Of a stretch of DNA of 34,174 nucleotides, positions 17,697-24,258 are shown piece after piece. Positions within the stretch are counted from its first letter, which is position 1, and each line of letters begins with the position of its first letter. The position numbers and the translations under genes were made by a program. The notes under the pieces are model-generated. The model was not told the DNA's origin and ran no database searches. It was given only the letters and a program-made list of their open reading frames with translations. The DNA is from Treponema sp. (lineage in GTDB: Bacteria > Spirochaetota > Spirochaetia > Treponematales > Breznakiellaceae): assembly GCA_009788065.1 (NCBI GenBank), contig WQSF01000013.1, positions 9,920 to 44,093 of the forward strand, in the 5' to 3' direction.

Positions 17697-20636
17697 CTAT
17701 TCCAGACCAAATTCTTTGCGCTTTTTAATCAACTCATCGTTAATTGTAAGAGTATAATCCAACAAGGTTTCCCGTGTATCCTGACCTTCGTTTAAAATAC
17801 GGCGCGCCGCGTTTGTAATATGACGGCTGACAAAGTAACCGCCCGGTACTTCCGGTATGCCGACTGTCCACTGGCGCTGTTCGTCAAGAACCGACATTTG
17901 CTCTGAACCCCACGAAAGCCGTTTAAACGCGGCGTAATTCGCTGTCGGGTAACGCGCGGCGGCTCCCATGATACTTTCAAGTTCGCGGCCGAATCTGAGC
18001 TGAGTATCCGCGCTGATCCACCACTTCAAAAATTCCCATGCCAAATCCGGGCGTTCCGCATCAGAGAAAATCATCGAAGCCAGCGTACCGACAGAAACGG
18101 AGCGGTTTATACTGCCGTCCTCTCTGGGCAAGCCCGGCATTCTAGCAAAGCCCCAGAGGCCGCGAAGTTCCGGCGCAAAGACTTCAAGCGTATTAAAGTT
18201 TGAATAATCGGCAAACGCAAGCGGCATTTCTCCGGTACGGAAGCGGTTAACAAAATCGTAAACAACAGGTGTTTTGTAATGCGTAAAGAATTTTGTGTAA
18301 ACATCAAAAGCCTCGATTGCGATCTCGCTGTCCAGAAGGGTGCGGGAGCCGTTTTCGTTGTACATTCGCCCGTCGCGCTGGAATAAATGCGCAAGGAAGT
18401 TAGAGAAGTCGATAGCGGTTTGTACGTTAGTTGCAACAGAAGGAATACCTACGTTCATGTTGTTTTTTTGAATGACGGGAAGAATATTAATAAGATCATC
18501 CCATGTGTCAGGAATGTTAATGTTCAATTCATGGAAAATATCTTTTCTGTAGAACATGACATGAAAGTATTGTGTTTCAGGCAGTCCGTAAACGCCGCCT
18601 TCAAAAGTAAACGGAGTAATAACGCTGTGGTGAAGATCCTTCGCCGCTTCTTTAAAATCCGGGAACTGAGAAAGATCAACGACCGCTTTTCTAATGGCGT
18701 AGTTAACCGGATCTCCCTGCGGCAGAGTAAGCGCCATATCAGGTCCCGTACCGGCGACAACCGCAGGCATAACCGCGTCAGCGGCGACAAGCTTAACGTT
18801 TACCCTGATTCCTGTCAGCGGAGTAAAGGTATCGTCTATCATCGCTTTTAATATTGTACTTTGATCGCGTCCCGCAAGAATCCATACATTAATTACATTT
18901 ACGCCTTTGGCGTGAAAGTCGCCGAGATTGTTGTAATCGACAAAGAACGAAGCAAAGAACGAACGAATCTCATGCGAAGCGGACACTAAAAAGTTTTCTC
19001 TTAACTGGGGAAGTCTTGCGTCCGCGGCGCTGACAATAACAAAGTCAACATCGAGCTGAGACTGCGAAAGAGCTAATAAGCTATCACCTAACGAAGAAAT
19101 ATTCTGTTTAAAGTTGACTAACATTCTTGGAATTTTATCCGGGCGTCTTACAAAAAGTTCAAGCTGGCGCGCAAGTGTTAAAGTCGCCGCGGCCTGCGCG
19201 CTGCGTTCGCCCGAATAGCGCGTTAGATCATCAACAAGTTTATAAAGGATTTTACTCTCTAAAGCCATAGCTTCGATAACTTCAGGATAAATATAATCAA
19301 CGCGGTAATCGCGGTAAATATCAGGTTCGGGACCTGTTAAAACAAGTATCTTACGGTAAATCGTGTTCAAGCGGAAAACACTTTCTTCCATGACGTTTAA
19401 CATTTCACCCATGCCGCCGAGTGTCGCCTGAACACGCAGAGTGTGGGAACCGGCTTCCAGCGGGAAAAAGTAATCGCCGTTTTTACCGCCGAGAGTGCTT
19501 AAAACCCATTTGTTATTGTAAATAAAAGGTACGGACGCAAGCTCCTGAACAGGAATTTCTCCGTTAATCATAAAAGTGCGGTTTGAAACAAAACCGCGGT
19601 TGTAATTTTGCCTGCTTTTTACAGAAAAACGGTACATACCGTTTTCCGGTACATCGAATTCCCATTCGATCCACTGTCCGGCAACGCGCCAGCTCTGACC
19701 GCCGATCATGTTAAGCCTGATTCTAGCGACGCTCGGAGGCTCGGTCGCCCCGGAAGAACGATCATAAATCGGATACAATGAAGGATCGGATCTGCGAACA
19801 GCTCTTTCACCTTGTATTTTTAATAAATAATTGTTACGCGCATTTTGAAACTGGCTCAAATCTGTTTTGGCAATATATTCGCTGTAACTCGGAGTTTCTG
19901 ACGGAGCCCTCAGTACGATGGAGCGGATCGCGACAGGTTCATTCACGCCTGTAAGTCTGATGGTATTCGCGCCCTGCCTGAAATAAAAAGCATACGGGTC
20001 TGTGATATAACCAAGCGCGTCTCTGAACCACGCGCTTTCCCATCGCGGTTTTTCAACCTGCGACGGACGTATCTCGTTTCCCTGATTATCGAAGCGGCTG
20101 CTTCCGCCGTCGCTCCAAACACGCTGAAATGAAATCCTGTCGGCGCCAAGGAACGGAATCTCGCCGTTAATCGAAAGCTCGCGTTCTATGGCGATACCTC
20201 TCGATGAAAGAGGAAAATAATCCATTTTTATAAAGTAAAGCCCCGCACGGTCGACATTAACGGTATATTCGACGTAACTGCGTTCTTCGGTTCGTAAAAC
20301 ATTAATATTTTCTAAAAAGCTTTCAACAGAAACACCTACGGACGCCCACTCAGACATAATATTTTGAACGTTATCGATGGAAACACCCTGAGCGGAAGTC
20401 CACGAAAAAAGGTTGATTGAAATGTCCCTCTGTCCTGCCGGCGCGTCCGCATGGCGTTCCATGTAGCGGGAATATGTATTCGTTCTCCCGGTGCTTGCGC
20501 CGCTGAGATCGAAACCGGCGTATTTTGTTGAAAAATCCGATTCTTGCCTGCCGGCGACAACGAAGATTAACACCACGGCAACAAAAATCACCGCAACAAT
20601 AATCAAAAACCTTAGTTTTGAAGTTCTTTCATCCAT
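17697..20636 (-). CDS. Large membrane-anchored solute-binding protein with two beta-sandwich regions
   Basis: A 979-aa protein, more than twice the size of ordinary sugar-binding proteins. Residues 9-28 are a hydrophobic uncleaved-looking anchor. Regions at about 120-245 and 315-430 look like carbohydrate-binding beta-sandwiches and share the phrase INGEIPF/INGEIPV followed by a Trp-containing strand, suggesting internal duplication. A helical segment (about 440-570) leads to a C-terminal SBP domain (about 578-979) with GPDMALTLPQGDPVNYAI, GGVYGLPETQYFHVMFYRKD and a late aromatic WEFLKWWIS. It precedes permease pair A by 8 nt. Similar long proteins are known beside DUF5696/YIP1 genes in Firmicutes; ligand unknown. 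Confidence 0.9.
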   Translation of the reverse strand: MDERTSKLRFLIIVAVIFVAVVLIFVVAGRQESDFSTKYAGFDLSGASTGRTNTYSRYMERHADAPAGQRDISINLFSWTSAQGVSIDNVQNIMSEWASVGVSVESFLENINVLRTEERSYVEYTVNVDRAGLYFIKMDYFPLSSRGIAIERELSINGEIPFLGADRISFQRVWSDGGSSRFDNQGNEIRPSQVEKPRWESAWFRDALGYITDPYAFYFRQGANTIRLTGVNEPVAIRSIVLRAPSETPSYSEYIAKTDLSQFQNARNNYLLKIQGERAVRRSDPSLYPIYDRSSGATEPPSVARIRLNMIGGQSWRVAGQWIEWEFDVPENGMYRFSVKSRQNYNRGFVSNRTFMINGEIPVQELASVPFIYNNKWVLSTLGGKNGDYFFPLEAGSHTLRVQATLGGMGEMLNVMEESVFRLNTIYRKILVLTGPEPDIYRDYRVDYIYPEVIEAMALESKILYKLVDDLTRYSGERSAQAAATLTLARQLELFVRRPDKIPRMLVNFKQNISSLGDSLLALSQSQLDVDFVIVSAADARLPQLRENFLVSASHEIRSFFASFFVDYNNLGDFHAKGVNVINVWILAGRDQSTILKAMIDDTFTPLTGIRVNVKLVAADAVMPAVVAGTGPDMALTLPQGDPVNYAIRKAVVDLSQFPDFKEAAKDLHHSVITPFTFEGGVYGLPETQYFHVMFYRKDIFHELNINIPDTWDDLINILPVIQKNNMNVGIPSVATNVQTAIDFSNFLAHLFQRDGRMYNENGSRTLLDSEIAIEAFDVYTKFFTHYKTPVVYDFVNRFRTGEMPLAFADYSNFNTLEVFAPELRGLWGFARMPGLPREDGSINRSVSVGTLASMIFSDAERPDLAWEFLKWWISADTQLRFGRELESIMGAAARYPTANYAAFKRLSWGSEQMSVLDEQRQWTVGIPEVPGGYFVSRHITNAARRILNEGQDTRETLLDYTLTINDELIKKRKEFGLE

Positions 20637-20654
20637 ATTCCTGACAGCCTTTCT

Positions 20655-20834
20655 TTAAATTTGGTCTATTTTTACAGCATTTATCATCATTCTGATAAGA
20701 GCTTCATTGTCCTGTGAATTTGGCTTGCTTGCACTGCGATCGAACAGACAGTTAGAAGGAGAATCGCAAACGAGATAAAAATAATTCTCAGCCTTCACTT
20801 TTATCTCCTTGCTAACTGCGTCTGCGAGCGTTTT
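20655..20834 (-). pseudogene. In-frame open stretch after the CIA30-like stop; small ORF or cut-off tail
   Basis: The 59 codons directly after the TAA of the upstream CIA30-like gene stay open in the same frame (reading KTLADAVSKEIKVKAENYFY and on), ending in TAA at 20655. Two readings fit. It could be a C-terminal extension cut off by the TAA. Or it could be a separate 47-aa protein starting at GTG 20798, because AAGGAG stands 6 nt before that codon. It contains two Cys (VCDSPSNC) and no signal peptide or TM segment. An open stretch of this length has a few percent probability by chance. I do not recognise a family. Confidence 0.4.
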
Positions 20835-21440
20835 TTAATTATGTACTTTAAAATTCCAGAATTTAATTTCGAAGGGATTCACATCGCCGGCTTTTCTCCA
20901 GCTTTCGTGAGTCTGCCATTCAATACCGGTTACAAGTTCAGGACTCTTTTTTACGGGTTGCGCCCAGCTAGGCTGCATAAAATAGGCAATGGGAACTTCT
21001 ATAAAGACCGGTTCTCCCGGTTCAGTACTAAAACGATATTCCAAATAGCCGAAATCTTTAACATTACTTGTTTTAAATTTAACAGAGTACGCTTTTCCAT
21101 CGCCAAGAACCCAGAATGAAATAGCTTTTGCGGATTTATAAAGAGCCAGGGTCGCTTCGTCCGGATCGAGGGTCCAACCCGCAAAGCCGTACTGGAATTT
21201 AGTAGTAACATTTCCTGAAATATAATAAACGGTTACATTTTCGCCGTTAATCGTTTCTTCGGCTTTTCTGATCGTAGCGGTAGATGTTCCATTATCGGAT
21301 GTATCGTTATATGCTGACCATTCACCTGTCGCAAGAACAGGAACCGGCACAGCGACGGCTGCTGCTCTCTTTCTCGGCGCAGCATAAACTGTCATCGAAA
21401 TCATTAAAGCGACAGCCATAAATAATAAAATCTTTTTCAT
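20835..21440 (-). CDS. Secreted CIA30/CBM-like protein
   Basis: A 201-aa periplasmic or secreted protein. The signal peptide (MKKILLFMAVALMISMTVYA) is followed by a short Ala/Val/Pro linker, then one beta-sandwich domain resembling the CIA30/CBM11 galactose-binding fold: WSAYNDTSDNGTSTATI, YGFAGWTLDP, ISFWVLGDGKAYSVKFKT, a Pro-rich FMQPSWAQP and a closing INPFEI-like strand (NPFEIKFWNFKV). It has no catalytic motif, so carbohydrate binding is the likely role (inference). GGGGGA precedes the ATG. It is the first gene after the operon promoter, placing a small binding protein at the head of the transport operon. Confidence 0.8.
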   Translation of the reverse strand: MKKILLFMAVALMISMTVYAAPRKRAAAVAVPVPVLATGEWSAYNDTSDNGTSTATIRKAEETINGENVTVYYISGNVTTKFQYGFAGWTLDPDEATLALYKSAKAISFWVLGDGKAYSVKFKTSNVKDFGYLEYRFSTEPGEPVFIEVPIAYFMQPSWAQPVKKSPELVTGIEWQTHESWRKAGDVNPFEIKFWNFKVHN

Positions 21441-21472
21441 AACAATCCCCCATCAGTAATAAGATAATTTTA

Positions 21473-21512
21473 CCGGAATTATATAGAAATTCATGCAAAT
21501 TCCTAATTCCGG
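21473..21512 (-). promoter_or_regulatory. 40-bp palindrome in the operon leader
   Basis: Perfect 9-bp arms CCGGAATTA (21473-21481) and TAATTCCGG (21504-21512) with a 22-nt centre lie just downstream of the -10 box at 21522-21527. It spans the predicted transcription start and early leader, so it could be a repressor operator or an RNA stem. No LacI-type regulator is encoded in the window. Confidence 0.55.
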
Positions 21513-21521
21513 CACTGTAGT

Positions 21522-21550
21522 ATAATACCCTTATTATTTATTACAGTCAA
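21522..21550 (-). promoter_or_regulatory. Promoter of the carbohydrate operon
   Basis: On the minus strand TTGACT (21550-21545), a 17-nt spacer and TATTAT (21527-21522) give a near-consensus promoter. The -35 overlaps the aroA stop codon. Predicted start is about 21515, leaving a leader of roughly 75 nt before the CIA30-like gene. Confidence 0.65.
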
Positions 21551-22932
21551 TATTTTTTTTCAATTAACTCAAGAAAACCCGGATATGTGACGGCGGCGCA
21601 CTCGGCGGTAGTTATTTCAACAGGAACAGGGCTGCCTAACGCAGAAACAGCGAAAGCCATGACGATCCGGTGGTCATTATGGCCGTCAATAACAGGATTT
21701 TCATGCGGAAAGAGCTTTCCTTTGCCGTGAATTATAATTCCATCGGGCAATTCTGTACAGGAAACACCTAATTTGGCAAGTTCTTGCGTTAAAACCGCTA
21801 TCCGATCGGTTTCTTTTATGCGCGCGTGGGCGACATTGCTAAGAATTGTATCTCCGTTTGCATATGCGGCAACAACTGCAGCCGCTGGAAGCAAATCCGG
21901 CGTTTCATTTAAGTCAAAAGAGCCTCCGCAAAGAGGTTTATTACGCGAAATTGTGACAGAAGGATTGTTTTTATCGATATTTTCGTCCCAATGAACCTCA
22001 CAACCCATCAATTTAAGCATATCAAGGAAATATTTGTCCCCCTGAGTATCGTGAAAATCAAGACCAAGCAGAGTAACCGGCCCTCCGGTTATCGCGGCGG
22101 CGGCGGCAGGGAAAGCGGCGGACGAAAAATCGCCTGGTACATCAGAAGAAAACGATTTCCACTCCGAGCCGCCGGGTATTTCAAAGCGGTTCTCACCATT
22201 TTGTGTTTTTATAATATTTTTATAATTTTCTTTATGGGTGACTGACACCATGTGTTTTTCTATGTAAGAAATAGTCATTTCTATGTAAGGTCTTTCATTA
22301 AGCAGAGGGACGTCGATTTCCGTAACAATACCGGCAGGAGCCAGCGGAGCGGCGATTAAAAGCGCCGACAGATACTGGCTTGTTGGACAGGGAAGGGTCA
22401 CCTTGCCGCCAGTGTATGGACCTTTTATCGTAATCGGCGTGCAGCCGTTGTTGCTCTTTACTTGAATACCAAGCCCTAACAATGCGTCAAGAAGAGGCGC
22501 CGCGCTGCGTTTTTGGATTGATTCATCTCCGGTAAACACGATCTCCTGCGATTGAAGCCCGGCGATCGCAAGCGCAAGGTAGAGAGTTGTGCCTGAATTG
22601 CCGACATCGATCAAAAGAGGTTCTCGCGGAGGCGCAGAGGTACATGGAGAACACGGAGGACACAGAGGACACGAAATTTTTTTAAAATTATTATTTCCAA
22701 TTATTTTAAGAGAGACAAGTTTTTTATCATCGTCATAGACTTCAGTTATTTGAGCGCCGAAAACTTTACAAGCTTCAATGCAGGAGCGGGTGTCCAGCGA
22801 ATCGAGAGGGTTTTTTATAATTGATTCACCATCCGCGAGAGAAGCGATCAAAAGCTGCCTGATGGTGTGCGACTTTGAAGCGGGGATTCTAACAGTACCG
22901 GTGAATTTGCGCGGGGTGATGGTTACGGTCAT
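21547..22932 (-). CDS. aroA: EPSP synthase AroA (3-phosphoshikimate 1-carboxyvinyltransferase)
   Basis: AroA joins PEP and shikimate 3-phosphate in aromatic amino acid synthesis, in the cytoplasm. Signatures: PASKSHTIRQLLIASLADG (18-36), DVGNSGTTLYL (109-119), PLLNERPYIEMT (209-220), DVPGDFSSAAFP (264-275), DLNETPDLLPA, the catalytic KETDR block and GHNDHRIVMAFA. At 461 aa it is longer than usual (about 425-440). The excess sits in two places: a Cys/Pro-rich stretch (about 86-104) made of a DNA repeat read in frame, and a loop near 228-248 that includes a GGTGACTGACACC element. Both lie outside the signature blocks, so the enzyme may remain active. No ribosome binding site; a TATAAT lies 8 nt before the ATG. 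Confidence 0.95.
   Translation of the reverse strand: MTVTITPRKFTGTVRIPASKSHTIRQLLIASLADGESIIKNPLDSLDTRSCIEACKVFGAQITEVYDDDKKLVSLKIIGNNNFKKISCPLCPPCSPCTSAPPREPLLIDVGNSGTTLYLALAIAGLQSQEIVFTGDESIQKRSAAPLLDALLGLGIQVKSNNGCTPITIKGPYTGGKVTLPCPTSQYLSALLIAAPLAPAGIVTEIDVPLLNERPYIEMTISYIEKHMVSVTHKENYKNIIKTQNGENRFEIPGGSEWKSFSSDVPGDFSSAAFPAAAAAITGGPVTLLGLDFHDTQGDKYFLDMLKLMGCEVHWDENIDKNNPSVTISRNKPLCGGSFDLNETPDLLPAAAVVAAYANGDTILSNVAHARIKETDRIAVLTQELAKLGVSCTELPDGIIIHGKGKLFPHENPVIDGHNDHRIVMAFAVSALGSPVPVEITTAECAAVTYPGFLELIEKKY
22237..22249 (-). repeat. GGTGTCAGTCACC element inside aroA
   Basis: Reads GGTGACTGACACC on the plus strand and is an exact 13-bp inverse copy of the element at 30530-30542. It encodes VSVT within an apparent loop insertion of AroA (about residues 228-248). 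A single 13-bp match can occur by chance in a window this size. Confidence 0.4.
22624..22672 (-). repeat. GGACACAGAGGACAC-type repeat inserted in frame in aroA
   Basis: On the plus strand this stretch reads as a degenerate 9-10 bp tandem (AGAACACGG, AGGACACAG, AGGACACGA). I recognise the wording as a dispersed intergenic repeat class seen in many bacterial genomes. Here it is translated without a frameshift into a Cys/Pro-rich segment with Cys at residues 88, 91, 94 and 97, immediately before the DVGNSGTT motif. Confidence 0.65.
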
Positions 22933-22940
22933 ATTTGCTA

Positions 22941-22946
22941 ATTATA
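22941..22946 (-). promoter_or_regulatory. aroA -10 box
   Basis: A perfect TATAAT on the minus strand ends 8 nt before the aroA ATG; a good -35 is not apparent. The implied leader is one or two nucleotides, and no Shine-Dalgarno sequence is present. Confidence 0.45.
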
Positions 22947-23002
22947 TGTGTTTTATTAAATAAAAGAAATAACCGCTGTTTCACACTCCGAATTGATCAA
23001 AA

Positions 23003-23404
23003 TCAATTTTTCCTTTTTCCCTCTCTATTTCCCTCTTTTTTCTCGTATTCAAGCAGTTTTTGCATCAGATCAATGATGAGATCCTGAAAAAACGGAGCTA
23101 ATTGTTTAAATATTTTAACGGTATCGGTAATTTTATAGTCCGGGGTGACATCTTTTTCAAACATTTCTCCTTCTCCGGTACGCAGCCATGATTCATTCAC
23201 CCCAAATGCGGTGACAATGAGCTTGATGTGCCGGTCAAGAACTCTTTTTTTACCGAGCTCTGTCAATGTCTGGAAAGAAGTTGAGACATATATCCTTTGC
23301 GCAAATTCTTTCTGAGTTAAATTTATACTTTTTCTGAGAATTCTTACCCGCTGGTTAATTGTAGTATTTTTTACAGAAGCAGATTTCTTCATTAATATAA
23401 GCAT
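23003..23404 (-). CDS. XRE-family helix-turn-helix regulator
   Basis: A 133-aa DNA-binding protein. The N-terminal Cro/CI-type HTH runs from about residue 15 to 75: INQRVRILRKSINLTQKEFAQRIYVS (Q in LTQKEFA is the usual helix-2 start), then HIKLIVTAFGVNESWLRTGEGEMF, a phrase common in phage-repressor-like regulators. A helical C-terminal tail (about 90-125) with a Lys/Glu-rich end could mediate dimerisation. Start may be Met1 or Met5 (23392); neither has a ribosome binding site. It is divergent from the lipoprotein at 23529, and an inverted repeat lies over that promoter, so it likely represses the lipoprotein and perhaps itself. Confidence 0.88.
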   Translation of the reverse strand: MLILMKKSASVKNTTINQRVRILRKSINLTQKEFAQRIYVSTSFQTLTELGKKRVLDRHIKLIVTAFGVNESWLRTGEGEMFEKDVTPDYKITDTVKIFKQLAPFFQDLIIDLMQKLLEYEKKEGNREGKRKN

Positions 23405-23455
23405 AATAGATTTTTTAGAAAATTTGTATAGAAATTAAAAGGCGGTTTTAATATA

Positions 23456-23490
23456 GTTACTATTGACAAATAATAATATTAAATAGTAAC
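23456..23490. promoter_or_regulatory. Inverted-repeat operator
   Basis: Perfect 9-bp arms GTTACTATT (23456-23464) and AATAGTAAC (23482-23490), 17 nt apart, overlap the -35 and -10 of the lipoprotein promoter and face the XRE gene. Placement and symmetry suit a dimeric HTH repressor. Confidence 0.6.
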
Positions 23491-23492
23491 AT
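23463..23492 (+). promoter_or_regulatory. Promoter of the small lipoprotein
   Basis: Consensus -35 TTGACA (23463-23468), 18-nt spacer and -10 TAACAT (23487-23492). Both boxes overlap arms of the inverted repeat. The predicted leader is about 30 nt and holds an AGGAGGG ribosome binding site. Confidence 0.55.
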
Positions 23493-23528
23493 TCAAATCT
23501 AGTATTTATTTACCATTAGGAGGGTAAA

Positions 23529-24128
23529 ATGAAAAAATCGTTTTTTACAGGAATGCTAATTGTAGCATTGGCGGCAGCCAGTTTCGGACTGGCAGGGTGT
23601 TTTTCTACACCTCCCGTACCAGCGGGCGAAGCAATCGACGCTTTAGGGGTATCTCAACTGAAAATGTTTCAGTATTACTCCGGAGCGACGTTTGAGCTTA
23701 TACTGATGCGGAGCAAAAATAATCAATCTGACGCTACAGCGGCAGTCAAGAACGGGGTGCCTAAATACACAAGAGAAAAAATTATAATTCCTTACGAAAC
23801 TCCTTGTGTTGTTGTAAAACAAGAAACATCAAATGACGGAAGAATCATCCTTACAGTAGCATTCGAAACTGATGAAAACCTGGTGTTATCGTTTATCCAA
23901 AGTTCAAATGAATTGGGATATTACACAACATTTGATTTGCTGTATGAAGGCGATTCCGATGTTCCGGTTGTACGATACGGTAATTTATTTTATACAGTAC
24001 GTTCTTACAATATTATCCGAGGAGCCTACGGCATTCCGGTTGGTCAGGCAAGCGCCCGTCCGTTCCTGGGTATAAAAGAAAATGTAAATGATAAAGTAAT
24101 CAGATCCGCAAAGGGAAGAAAAATATAA
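23529..24128 (+). CDS. Small lipoprotein of unknown function
   Basis: A 199-aa lipoprotein: MKKSFF start, hydrophobic stretch and lipobox GLAGC with Cys24, then FSTPPVPAGE. The mature part is predicted mostly beta (KIIIPYETPCVVVKQE, RIILTVAFE, FDLLYEGDSDVPVVRYGN). No enzyme motif is visible. AGGAGGG 5 nt before the ATG makes the start certain. It stands alone between the XRE regulator and the DUF4954 gene, and its promoter carries the inverted repeat, so it is probably switched by that regulator. I do not recognise a family. Confidence 0.85.
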   Translation: MKKSFFTGMLIVALAAASFGLAGCFSTPPVPAGEAIDALGVSQLKMFQYYSGATFELILMRSKNNQSDATAAVKNGVPKYTREKIIIPYETPCVVVKQETSNDGRIILTVAFETDENLVLSFIQSSNELGYYTTFDLLYEGDSDVPVVRYGNLFYTVRSYNIIRGAYGIPVGQASARPFLGIKENVNDKVIRSAKGRKI

Positions 24129-24138
24129 AAAAACAAAA

Positions 24139-24189
24139 GCTGTCCAGGAAGCGCGTCAACTTCGCTGGTGAAGTTTCTTCCTGAACAGC
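24139..24189. terminator. Long interrupted hairpin after the lipoprotein gene
   Basis: Arms GCTGTCCAGGAAG (24139-24151) and CTTCCTGAACAGC (24177-24189) pair with one mismatch, and an inner AACTTC/GAAGTT pair extends the stem. On the plus strand no T run follows, while the A-rich flank would give a T tail on the minus strand, where no gene ends. It may be a terminator, or a palindromic repeat. Confidence 0.5.
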
Positions 24190-24223
24190 GTCATTAATCG
24201 AACCAATCATAATAAGTTAATTG

Positions 24224-24252
24224 CGGACATTTCTTTCTTTCTACTGTATAAT
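24224..24252 (+). promoter_or_regulatory. Promoter of the DUF4954 gene, leaderless geometry
   Basis: -35 CGGACA (24224-24229), 17-nt spacer, perfect -10 TATAAT (24247-24252), then 6 nt to the ATG at 24259. No Shine-Dalgarno sequence. Confidence 0.6.
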
Positions 24253-24258
24253 ACCTCC

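Noticed and set aside
18387-18851. Plus-strand 154-codon frame inside the giant binding-protein gene
   Set aside because: Arg/Asn-rich composition typical of a shadow frame; the minus-strand gene has clear domains throughout.
22640-22672. CxxCxxCxxC pattern in AroA as a possible iron-sulfur site
   Set aside because: The Cys spacing follows from a 9-bp DNA repeat read in frame, there is no fourth distant Cys-Pro context as in ferredoxins, and AroA needs no cluster.
22621-22680. Tandem repeat as a CRISPR array
   Set aside because: Units are 9-10 bp without spacers and there are no cas genes in the window.
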